A DNA stretch of 64,000 nucleotides, from positions 6,923,001 through 6,987,000 of the forward strand of contig JBBBDQ010001122.1 in NCBI GenBank assembly GCA_037127315.1. Reading direction: 5' to 3'. The DNA is from Ascarosepion bandense. Its lineage: Eukaryota; Mollusca; Cephalopoda; Sepiida; Sepiidae. The notes beneath the pieces were generated by a model that saw nothing but the letters and a program-made list of their open reading frames with translations, made no database searches and was not told where the DNA came from. Position numbers and translations under genes: made by a program. Below are positions 53,743 to 64,000 of this stretch, one piece after another (the stretch's first letter is position 1; the number at the start of each line of letters is the position of its first letter).

Positions 53743-53936
53743 CATCCGCAGACAGATCTGTTTCGCTGTATCACAGCTTTATCAGTACGGTGGGACCCCG
53801 ATTGCTTTTTAATCCAGGATTGAAACCCGACCGAATTGGCGTCAGTCGGCGATTCTACCTCTGGGCTATGAGCGTTCGGTGGAAGAAGGTAGACTCTTTA
53901 GCATATATATTATCATTATACGCGCCCAGTAGCTAG
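53741..53936 (-). mobile_element. tRNA-like SINE joined to a hammerhead motif
   Basis: On the minus strand, an A-box TAGCCCAGAGG (53868-53858) and a B-box-like GGTTTCAATCC (53828-53818) are spaced as in tRNA, within a tRNA-like context (GGTAGAATCGCCGACTGACG). About 28 nt after the B-box begins a hammerhead-like fold (53790-53746), then GATGAC and a (TA)n tract. The order Pol III head then ribozyme resembles schistosome Sm-alpha elements. It lies just outside the duplicated segment and occurs once in this window. Confidence 0.6.
53746..53790 (-). ncRNA. Hammerhead ribozyme candidate, slightly degenerate
   Basis: Minus strand: stem I CCGUA (53790-53786) pairs UGCGG (53750-53746, one G-U). Core CUGAUAA (785-779) has A for the conserved G, plus one extra A (778). 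Stem II GCUGU (777-773) pairs ACAGC (769-765), loop GAU. GAAA (764-761). Stem III A-CAGAUCUG-U (761-752). Canonical triplet GUC (753-751). The core G-to-A change would be expected to cripple cleavage. Confidence 0.6.
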
Positions 53937-53949
53937 AGTGCACTAATTC

Positions 53950-53952
<3 letters not shown>

Positions 53953-53997
<45 letters not shown>
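53953..53997. repeat. (TA)n microsatellite
   Basis: About 22 TA units. Confidence 0.95.
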
Positions 53998-53999
<2 letters not shown>

Positions 54000-54248
54000 G
54001 TGGAGAAGATTGTCGCTAAGCTGAGCAGTGTTATTTCAGTCGTGTCGACTTAAAACTTTCGTAAAATCTTGATTGTGTTGTCTTGACTCTTCGGGGTTTT
54101 TTTCCGCAGAAAATTTTATCTATATTTCCTTCTCGATGTCAAGCACTTTATGACAAAAAACCTACTTGCCTAAAAGGCCTTTCTACCAGGAAACTAAAAA
54201 AAAGAAAGAGATTTTAATACAATATATAAAAAAGATAGAGATTTTAAT

Positions 54249-54253
<5 letters not shown>

Positions 54254-54284
<31 letters not shown>
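54254..54284. repeat. (TA)n microsatellite with duplicated flank
   Basis: Preceded by two copies of AGAGATTTTAATACAATATA (54209 and 54237). Confidence 0.9.
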
Positions 54285-54286
<2 letters not shown>

Positions 54287-54333
54287 ACAAAAATATATAT
54301 GATAAAATATACTTTTAAGGTATGTTACATTTG

Positions 54334-54640
54334 TGGGCTGTTGTGCTGTAGATATCGACGACTTGGAACGACAAATCGTGGTGCCGAGTTCGAATTTCAA
54401 TTGAATTCAATGCATTTACTTACTCACAAATACTCTTGGGAAAGATATTAATCCGTTTCTTTCCTCCAGTTATGGGCTAAATAACAGGACAGATTGGCTT
54501 TTATAGTCTTGGTTGGCAACCAGTGTACCGCAGAGAGCAATAGCAACCTATTGTGGGTTAATCTTCTGCTCGGTCAGTCATGTCTCTTTCGAGACATGAT
54601 CGCCCAAAGTGTATATCACGTATGGCACTTAAGTGACTGA
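54334..54640 (+). mobile_element. tRNA-derived SINE, full-length copy
   Basis: Head (TGTGCTGTAGATATCG, GAGTTCGAATTTCAATTGAA), body and terminal hairpin (TGTCTCTTTCGAGACA) are present, with more substitutions than average. Confidence 0.8.
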
Positions 54641-55344
54641 TCTTTGCGGGTAAAAATCCCCAATATAATGGAGAGAGCGTATAAAAGTCAACACCAAACG
54701 GCGACAGTGTATTTGTATGGTTGAACGCAATCTTCAGGTGGCCAGCAAATTGCTTTCAAGTGTTAAACACACTGTCACCGTTAGGAGTTGTCCTTCGGAG
54801 GTGTCCAATTTTTTCATATATACACATGTGCACTCGGGGGTGTGTGAGAGATTTAGTCTTGTCAGTGATTTCAGGTATCCGTTAAGTTTCTTGCAATAAA
54901 ACCAAAACCTCCGCGGCAAAAGTTTGTAAATTGCTCAGATCTCTGTACCATTCATAGTTATAGTCCATGCCGACAGTTCCATGACTGGGCGCGGTCTTAG
55001 TGCCGCTGCGAAACAGAGGAACTGACCAATTCCCCTCCACATATCTCGGTTGAAAGACGGAGTGGTATTCAGTCATGCCTGCTGTATGTTGAACAATGAG
55101 GCCTGGTTTAGCCCATCCCTATCCATGTCAAACCACAGCCAATGTCTTTTAACTTAAAGGCACACTTTGATCAAGGACACAAATGTTGATTCCATCATCA
55201 ACGTCAGTGGGGTAATGAGTCCATATTTTAGGGGTAATAAATGTTTGGTTTGGGGAGAGGCAATCAGCTTATAATTTCACACTGTGCTAAATTATTAACA
55301 AGACAGCATTTCAAGCAAGAGCTCCCTCTACACCAATCTCTCTT
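54641..55344. other. No gene assigned
   Basis: Contains a loose inverted pair around 54700-54785 and a minus-strand 64-codon frame (54882-55076) of unknown kind. Part of this may belong to the hAT element downstream. Confidence 0.4.
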
Positions 55345-55780
55345 AAAGTGTCTTTCTTTGAAGCTTCTAGAGCAGTACAAATTCTCATAGGATTTTCAAC
55401 CGCTTATTTATGTGAACAAGCGTTTTTTACTGTCCTTGGAATGAAGACCAAGAAACGTAGCAGACTCAACGTGGCAAACGACATCCGAATAGCCCTTTCA
55501 ATCACAAAGCCAAGAATAAATAAACTGGCACAGGCAATACAAGCTCAACACTCACATTAAGAATCACGGCTAGGTTACGGCTACTATACTATATTATTAT
55601 AGATTGGTACTATTGTATTGAATAATTTCCATTAACTTTGTCAGCTTTTGATGTATGAAAATATAATTACTTCTTTTCCTATATTACGGGTATTTGTTTA
55701 TTGGGGTAATGGATAATAGTGAAATTGTATTTTGGGGTAATCGCAGCAAAAAGGTTGGGAACCTAAGGTCTAGGATGACT
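55345..55780 (+). pseudogene. hAT transposase C-terminus and 3' end
   Basis: 'STAYLCEQAFFTVLGMKTKKRSRLNVANDIRIALSI' (about 55396-55505) is the C-terminal dimerisation region of hAT transposases of the ZBED5/SCAND3 type (family form: F-TTYLCE-GFSAL-xKTKxRNRL). Stop TAA at 55558. About 200 bp further, AAAAAGGTTGGGAACC (55747-55762) resembles a hAT terminal repeat. The BED finger and RNase H core are missing. Confidence 0.75.
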
Positions 55781-56064
55781 CTTTGCCTACTGATACTTCA
55801 TTAACAGTATACCAAAAGGATACTTTCTCCGATTACTACTATCTTGGCCTATTCGAGTCTAGAGTTAACCGTTACTTTTTTCCACACAGAGACATAAACT
55901 GTTTCTTATTCTGTAATGAGTGGCTCGTCGGCAATAGTGACCCGTGTATAGTCACTGCGGAACTGCAGAACCCACTATTTTATACGACATTATTGATAAC
56001 ATTTGATGTAATGTATCTTATTTTTATATAATTCTTCTTTACACTTGTGCATTACATGGGTAAA
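55781..56064. other. No gene seen
   Basis: Short unique-looking stretch between two DNA-transposon remnants. Confidence 0.5.
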
Positions 56065-56760
56065 CTGTCATCTTTTTATATTTTTAATTTCACGCATGAG
56101 CGTTGTTTCATTTGATTTTGTCGATTGTACAGTATAGTAGGATCAGTTGGGCACCGTCCGTGAGAGGACCACGACACAATTCAATTAGCCAGAGTTTTAA
56201 AACGATGTGATGTACTGCCTTGTATTCACGCCGGAAGCATCAATACAAACATTTAAGTGTGTTTGGGTGTTAATGTGAGGACAGCGCAGAAGATTCAGAA
56301 AAAGCTAGATGAGCCTCATGGTGATTACGAAGGTGTTTAGACTGATCACTAGTGATGGCGACGTTATGGACTCAACACGGAGACATGCATCAAATGCCTT
56401 GAGTAGGTATTGCTGCACAGGATCAGTAGTATGGCTGCTGGAAGACCCATTTCCTGGCAACGGGTCTCTGCACCATGAGATACAAACAGGAGAACCCAGT
56501 CATGGCTGTCAGACAATTTCTGCAGCCATGTCTTCCCTTACATCTGGTGTACTTAACTCTCCAGACTACCAACCCCTTTATTATATGTGGGGCGCATTTG
56601 ACTGCGAGACCAATAAAACTCCTTGTAACACCAAAGATGAACTGAAGACAACGATTATGGCAGAATTTACTAACTTAAAAAGACAGACCGTCCAAAAAAT
56701 ATGCAGGACATCCCGCAGAAATGCAAGAATTACACGGAACTCAAGTATATTTTTCTCTAA
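56065..56760 (+). pseudogene. Tc1/mariner-superfamily transposase remnant
   Basis: Same family as 46655-47240. It begins GGGTAAACTGTC, has the 'RRFRKS/AQKIQKKLDEPHGDYEG' HTH region (about 56285-56330), then deleted and frameshifted sequence. The C-terminal part is 'SSPDYQPLYYMWGAFDCETNKTPCNTKDELKTTIMAEFTNLKRQTVQKICR', where SSPDxxPxxYxxWG is the third-acid motif. The frame breaks before the usual 'SRLEAVVEANGDFIE' end. Confidence 0.8.
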
Positions 56761-56830
56761 CATTTTCATTATTACATCATTTTTTGAAGAACATCACAAC
56801 GTGAACTTATTCCCAAGAAGCAAATAGACG

Positions 56831-59800
56831 TGAGAATTCCACGTTCACCCTTTCCAAGGGGGAACCTAAGCATACTAACTGTGAACAGATTTCATGAAAA
56901 TTATGTTTCACCCTTTGCAAGGGGGGACCTTAGCATACTAACTGTGAACAGATTTCATGAAAATTATGTTTCACCCTTTCCAAGGGGGAACATTAGCATA
57001 CTAACTGTGAACAGATTTCATGAAAATTATGTTTCACCCTTCCAAATGGGAACTTAGCATACTAAATGTGAACAGATTTCATGAAAATTATGTTTCACCC
57101 TTTCCACGGGGGAACCTTAGCATACTAACTGTGAACAGGTTTCATGAAAATTATTTTTCACCCTTTCCAAGGGGGAACCTTAGCATACCAACTGTGAACA
57201 GATTTCAGAAAATTCTGTTTCACCCTTTCCAAGGGGGAAACTTAGCATACTAACTGTGAACAGGTTTCATGAAAATTATGTTTCACCTTTCCAAGGGGGA
57301 ACCATAGCATACTAACTGTGAACAGATTTCATGAAAATTATGTTTCACCTTTTCCAAGTGGAAAATTAGCATCCTAAATGTGAACAGATTTCATGAAAAT
57401 TATGTTTCACCCTTTCCAAGGGGAACCTCAGCATACTAACTGTGAATAGATTTCATGAAAATTATGTTTCACCCTTTCCAAGGTGGGACCTTAGCATACT
57501 AACTGTGAACAGATTTCATGAAAATTATGTTTCACCCTTTCCAAGTGGGAACTTAGCATACTAACTGTGAACAGATTTCATGAAAATTATGTTTCGCCCT
57601 CTCCAAGAGGGAACCTTAGCATACTAACTGCGAACAGATTTCATGAAAATTCTGTCTCACCCTTTCCAAGAGGGAACCTTAGCATACTAACTGTGAACAG
57701 ATTTCATGAAAATTATGTTTCACCCTTTCCAAGGGGGAACTTAGCATACTAACTGTGAACAGATTTCATGAAAATTATGTTTCCCCCTTTCCAAGGGGGA
57801 AACTTAGCAGACTAACTGTGAACAGATTTCATGAAAATTATTTTTCACCCTTTCCAAGGAGGAACCTGAGCATAGTAACCGTGAACAGATTTCATGAAAA
57901 TTATGTTTCGCCCTTTCCAAGAGGGAACCTTAGCATACTAACTGTGAACAGATTTCATGAAAATTATGTTTCACCCTTTCCACGGGGGAACCTTAGCATA
58001 CTAACTGTGAACAGGTTTCATGAAAATTATTTTTCACCCTTTCCAAGGGGGAACCTTAGCATACCAACTGTGAACAGATTTCAGAAAATTCTGTTTCACC
58101 CTTTCCAAGGGGGAACCTTAGCATACTAACTGTGAACAGATTTCAGAAAATTCTGTTTCACCCTTTCCAAGGGGGAACCATAGCATACTAACTGTGAACA
58201 GATTTCATGAAAATTATGTTTCACCTTTTCCAAGTGGAAACTTAGCATCCTAAATGTGAACAGATTTCATGAAAATTATGTTTCACCCTTTCCAAGGGGG
58301 AACTTAGCATACTAACTGTGAACAGATTTCATGAAAATTATGTTTTACCCTTTCCAAGGGGGAACCTTAGCATACTAACTGTGAACAGATTTCATGAAAA
58401 TTATGTTTCACCCTTTCTAAGTGGGAACTTAGCATACTAAATATGAACAGATTTAATGAAAATCATATTTCAACCTTTCCAAGGGGGAACATTAGCATAC
58501 TAACTGTGAACAGATTTCATGAAAATTATATTTCACCCTTTCCAAGCGGGAACGTTAGCATACTAACTGTGAACAGATTTCATGAAAATTATGTTTCGCC
58601 CTTTCCAAGAGGGAATCTTAGCATAGTAACTGCGAACAGATTTCATGAAAATTATGTTTCACCCTTTCCAAGTGGGAACTTAGCATACTAAATGTGAACA
58701 GATTTCATGAAAATGATGTTTCACCCTTCCCAATGGGGACCCTTAGCATACTAAGTGTGAACAGATTTAATGAAAGTCATGTTTCACCCTTTCAAAGGGG
58801 GAACCTTAGTATATAAACTGTGAACAGATTTCATGAAAATTATGTTTCACCCTTTCCAAGGGGGAATATTAGCATACTAACTGTGAACAGATTTCATGAA
58901 AATTATGTTTCACCCTTTCCAAGAGGGAAGCTTAGCATACTAACTGTGAAAAGAATTCATGAAGATAATGTTTCGCCCTTTCCAAGCGGGAACCTTAGCA
59001 TACTAACTGTGAACAGATTTCATGAAAATTATGTTTAACCCTTTCCAAGGGGGAAACTTAGCATATTAACTGTGAACAGATTTCATGAAAATTATGATTC
59101 ACCCTTTCCAAGGGGGAAACTTAGCATCCTAACTGTGAACAGAATTCATGAAAATTATGTTTCACCCTTTCCAAGCGGGAAACTTAGCATACGAACTGTG
59201 GACAGATTTAATGAAAATCATATTTCAACCTTTCCAAGGGGGAACATTATCATACTAACTTTGGGCAGATTTCATGAATATTATGTTTCACCCTTTCCAA
59301 GGGGGAACCTTAGCAGGCTAACTGTGAACAGAATTAATGAAAATTATATTTCACCCTTTCCAAGGGGGAACCTTAGCAGGCTAACTGTGAACAGAATTAA
59401 TGAAAATTATATTTCACCCTTTCCAAGGGGGAACATTTGCATACTAACTGTGAACAGATGTCATGAAAATTATGTTTCACCCTTTCCAAGGGGGAAACTT
59501 AGCATACTAAGTGTGAAAAGAATTCATGAAAATTATGTTTCGCCCTTTCCAAGAGGGAACCTTAGCATACTAACTGTGAACAGATTTCATGAAAATTATG
59601 TTTCACCCTTTCCACGGGGGAACCTTAGCATACTAACTGTGAATAGATTTCATGAAAATTATGTTTCACCCTTTCCAAGGGGGAACCTTAGCATACTACC
59701 TGTGAACAGGTTTCATGAAAATTATGTTACACCCTTTCCAAGGGGAACCTTAGCATACTAACTGTGTACAGATTTCATGAAAATTATGTTTCACCCTTCC

Positions 59801-62800
59801 AAGTGAGCACTTAGTATACTAAATGTGAACAGATTTGATGAAAATTATGTTTCACCCTTTCCAAGAGGGAACCTTAGCATACTAACTGTGAACTGATGTC
59901 ATGAAAATTATGTTTCACACTTTCCAAGGGGGAACCGTAGCATACTAACTGTGAACAGATTTCATGAAAATTATGTTTCACCCTTTCAAAGCGGGAAACT
60001 TAGCATACTAACTGTGGACAGATTTCATGAAAATTATGTTTCACACTTTCCAAGGGGGAACATTAGCATACTAACTGTGAACAGATTTCATGAAAATTAT
60101 GTTTCACCCTTTCCAAGGGGGAACTTAGCATACTAAATATGAACAGATTTAATGAAAATCATATTTCAAACCTTTCCAAGGGGAAACATTAGCATACTAA
60201 CTGTGAACAGATTTCATGAAAATTATATTTCACCCTTTCCAAGGGGGAACCTTAGCATACTAACTGGGAACAGATTTCATGAAAATTATGATTCACCGTT
60301 TCCAAGGGGGAAACTTAGCATCCTAACTGTGAACAGAATTCATGAAAATTATGTTTCATCCTTTCCAAGGGGACCTTAGCATACTAACTGTGAACAGATT
60401 TCAGGAAAATTATGTTTAACCCTTTCCAAGCGGGAACATTAGCATACTAACTGTGAAAAGATTTCATGTAAATTATGTTTCACCCTTTCCAAGGGTGAAC
60501 CTTAGCATACTAACTGTAAACAGATTTCATGAAAATTATGATTCACCCTTTCCAAGCGGGAAACTTAGCATACGAACTGTAGACAGATTTAATGAAAAGC
60601 ATATTTCAACCTTTCCAAGGGGGTACATTAGCATAGTAACTTTGGACAGATTTCATGAAAATTATGTTTCACCCTTTCCAAGCGGGAACCTTAGCATACT
60701 AACTTTGAACAGATTTCATGAAAATTATGATTCACCCTTTCCAAGGGGGAAACTTAGCATCCTAACTGTGAACAGAATTCATGAAAATTATGTTTCATCC
60801 TTTCCAAGGGGACCTTAGCATACTAACAGTGAACAGATTTCAGGAAAATTATGTTTCACCCTTTCCAAGCAGGAACATTAGCATACTAACTGTGAACAGA
60901 TTTCATGTAAATTATGTTTCACCCTTTCCAAGGGGGAATATTAGCATACTAACTGTGAACAGATTTCATGAAAATTATGTTTCACCCTTTCCAAGAGGGA
61001 AGCTTAGCATACTAACTGTGAAAAGAATTCATGAAGATTATGTTTCGCCCTTTCCAAGAGGGAACCTTAGCATACTAACTGTGAACAGATCTCATGAAAA
61101 TTATGTTTCACCCTTTCCAAGGGGGAACCTTAGCATACTAACTGTGAACAGATTTCATGAAAATTATGATTCACCCTTTCCAAGGGGGAAACTTAGCATC
61201 CTAACTGTGAACAGAATTCATCAAAATTATGTTTCATCCTTTCCAAGGGGACCTTAGCATACTAACTGTGAACAGATTTCAGGAAAATTATGTTTCACCC
61301 TTTCCAAGCGGGAACATTAGCATACGAACTGTAGACAGATTTAATGAAAAGCATATTTCAACCTTTCCAAGTGGGTACATTAGCATACTAACTTTGGACA
61401 GATTTCATGAAAATTATGTTTCACCCTTTCCAAGCGGGAACCTTAGCATACTAACTTTGAACAGATTTCATGAAAATTATGTTTCACCCTTTCCAAGCGG
61501 GAAACTTAGCATACGAACTGTAGACAGATTTAATGAAAAGCATATTTCAACCTTTCCAAGTGGGTACATTAGCATACTAACTTTGGACAGATTTCATGAA
61601 AATTATGTTTCACCCTTTCCAAGCGGGAACCTTAGCATACTAACTTTGAACAGATTTCATGAAAATTATGTTTCACCCTTTCCAAGGGTGAACTTAGCAT
61701 ACTAACTGTGAACAGATTTCATGAAAATCATGTTTCACCCTTTCCAAGGGGGGACCGTAGCATACTAACTCTGAACAGATTTAATGAAAATTATGTTTCA
61801 CACTTTCCAAGAGGGAAACTTAGCATCCTAACTGTGAACAGAATTCATGAAAATTACGTTTCACCCTTTCCAAGGGGGACCTTAGCATACTAACTGTGAA
61901 CAGATTTCAGGAAAATTATGTTTCACCCTTTCCAAGCGGGAACCTTATCATACTAACTGTGAACAGATTTCAGGAAAATTATGTTTCACCCTTTCCACGG
62001 GGGCAACGTAGCATACTAACTGTGAACAGATTTCATGAAAATTATGTTTCACCCTTTCCAAGTGGGAACCTTAGCATACTACCTGTGAAAAGGTTTCATG
62101 AAAATTATGTTTCACCCTTTCCAAGGGTGGACCTTAGCATACTAACTGTGAACAGATTTCATGAAAATTATGTTTCACCCTTTCCAAGTGGGAACTTAGC
62201 ATACTAAATATGAACAGATTTAATGAAAATCATATTTCAACCTTTCCAAGGGGGAACATTAGCATACTAACTGTGAACAGATTTCATGAAAATTATATTT
62301 CACCCTTTCCAAGCGGGAACCTTAGCATACTAACTTTGAACAGATTTCATGAAAATTATGTTTCACCCTTCCAAGTGGGCACTTAGTATACTAAATGTGA
62401 AGAGATTTCATGAAAATTATGTTTCACCCTTCCCAAGGGGGGACCTTAGCATACTAACTGTGAACAGATTTCATGAAAATTATGTTTCACCCTTTCCAAG
62501 AGGGAACCTTAGTATATTAAATGTGAACAGATTTCATGAAAATTATGCTTCACCCTTTCCAAGAGGGAACCTTAGCATACTAACTGTGAACAGATTTCAT
62601 GAAAATTATGTTTCACCCTTTCCAAGGGGGAACTTAGCATACTAACTGTGAACAGATGTCATGAAAATTATGTTTCATACTTTCCAAGCGGGATCCTTAG
62701 CATACTAACTGTGAAAAGATTTCATGAAAATTATGTTTCACCCTTTCCGAGGGGGAAACTTAGCATACTAACTTTGAACAGATTTCATGAAAATTATGTT

Positions 62801-64000
62801 TACCCTTTCCAAGGGGGAACATTAGCATACTAACTTTGGACGGATTTCATGAAAATTATGTTTCACCCTTTCCAAGGGGGAACCTTAGCATACTAACTGT
62901 GTACAGATTTCATGAAAATTATGTTTCACCCTTCCAAGTGAGCACTTAGTATACTAAATATGAACAGATTTCATGAAAATTTTGTTACACCCTTTCCATG
63001 GGGGGACCTTAGCATACTAACTGTGAACAGATTTCATGAAAATTATGTTTCACCCTTTCCAAGTGGGAACTTAGCATACTAAATATGAACAGATTTAATG
63101 AAAATCATATTTCAACCTTTCCAAGGGGGAACTTTAGCATACTAACTGTGAACAGATTTCAGGAAAATTATGTTTCACCCTTTCCAAGGGGTACATTAGC
63201 ATACTAACTTTGGACGGATTTCATGAAAATTATGTTTCATCCTTTCCAAGGGGGAACTTAGCATACTACCTGTGAACAGATTTCATGACAATTATGTTTC
63301 ACCCTTTCCAAGCGGGAACCTTAGCATACTAACTTTGAACAGATTTCATGAAAATTATGTTTCACCCTTTCCAAGTGGGACCTTAGCATAGTACATGTGA
63401 ACAGGTTTCATGAAAATTATGTTTCACCCTTTCAAAGAGGGAACCTTGGTATATTAAATGTGAACAGATTTCATGAAAATTATGCTTCACCCTTCCAAGT
63501 GGGCAATTAGTATACCAAATGTGAACAGATCTCATGAAAATTATGTTACACCCTTTCCAAGAGGGAACCTTAGCGCACTAACTGTGAACAGATTTCATGA
63601 AAATTATGTTTCACCCTTTCCAAGAGGGAACCTTAGTATATTAAATGTGAACAGATTTCATGAAAATTATGTTTCACCCTTTCCAAGAGGGAACCTTAGC
63701 ATACTAACTGTGAACAGATTTCATGAAAATTATGTTTCACACTTTCCAAGGGGGAACCGTAGCATACTAACTGTGAACAGATTTCATGAAAATTATGTTT
63801 CACCCTTTCCAAGCGGGAAACTTAGCATACGAACTGTAGACAGATTTAATGAAAATCATATTTCAACCTTTCCAAGGGGGTACATTAGCATACTAACATT
63901 GGACAGATTTCATGAAAATTATGTTTCACCCTTTCCAAGCGGGAACCTTAGCATACTAACTTTGAACAGATTTCATGAAAATTATGTTTCACCCTTTCCA
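56831..64000. repeat. 63-bp satellite array, about 114 units, runs off the window
   Basis: Consensus unit includes AACCTTAGCATACTAACTGT, GAACAGATTTCATGAAAATT and ATGTTTCACCCTTTCCAAGG. Most units are 63 bp, with frequent 62-bp (AACTTAGC) and 61-bp variants. One frame is stop-free over a 63-bp unit, giving 21-residue repeats of the NRFHENYVSPFPRGNLSILTV type until a short unit shifts the frame into GNLAY-stop. Longest run: 59072-59761. Higher-order 189-bp triplets occur at 61319-61507 and 61508-61696. The left edge abuts the Tc1/mariner remnant. Confidence 0.95.

Noticed and set aside
54700..54790. Possible hammerhead near CCTGAAGATTGCG on the minus strand
   Set aside because: CUGAAGA is present but no GAAA at the right distance and no stem II pairing.
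56831..64000. Repeat-protein gene or CRISPR array in the 63-bp repeats
   Set aside because: Not a CRISPR: units are contiguous without unique spacers. Not a convincing gene: frame-breaking 61/62-bp units occur throughout.

Overview
The window is repeat-dense eukaryotic DNA with no recognisable host gene. It most resembles mollusc, and specifically cephalopod (octopus-like), intergenic or intronic sequence. That guess rests on about 25 copies of one tRNA-derived SINE, on decayed RTE-, Jockey/CR1-, R2- and Penelope-type retroelements, on Tc1/mariner and hAT remnants, and on heavy AT, TCTA, TTTC and CA microsatellites. Nearly every ORF is a degraded transposon protein or an open frame through a simple repeat.

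Layout. 0-16 kb: RTE 3' fragments, SINE copies, mariner pieces, a solo-LTR-like insertion near 4.8 kb, and a TCTA block built as a higher-order repeat. 16.8-24.1 kb: a near full-length but rearranged RTE-type LINE on the minus strand. A Jockey/CR1-type LINE (18.2-21.0 kb) and a hAT-type MITE with an 8-bp target duplication (23.0-23.75 kb) sit inside it. 24-29 kb: TTTC and AT-rich tandem repeats, a Tc1-like MITE and an 86-nt foldback. 29.1-31.8 kb: a Penelope-like element with an intact-looking RT frame and a broken GIY-YIG nuclease. 33-35.4 kb: a 57-59 bp tandem array that appears to have grown out of an RTE reverse-transcriptase fragment. 37.6-39.1 kb: the C-terminal half of an R2-like LINE with a restriction-like endonuclease. 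39.7-53.7 kb: a tandem segmental duplication (8.1 kb and 5.9 kb copies) whose length difference is almost all due to loss of about 19 units of a 115-bp satellite. 56.8 kb to the edge: about 7.2 kb of a 63-bp satellite whose unit equals 21 open codons.

The most interesting signal is a set of hammerhead-ribozyme-like folds. Well-formed candidates lie at 14488-14540 (+) and 47627-47680 (-), the latter duplicated at 53552-53605. Another, at 53746-53790 (-), sits directly downstream of a tRNA-like Pol III head and so looks like a SINE-ribozyme composite. The Penelope-like element at 29-32 kb carries decayed versions at both ends. Two other composites recur or look modular: a SINE-hairpin-SINE dimer at three independent loci (one of them duplicated), and a 5S-rRNA-like plus tRNA-SINE plus LINE-tail element.

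All family assignments come from reading the sequence and translations. No database search or folding program was run.
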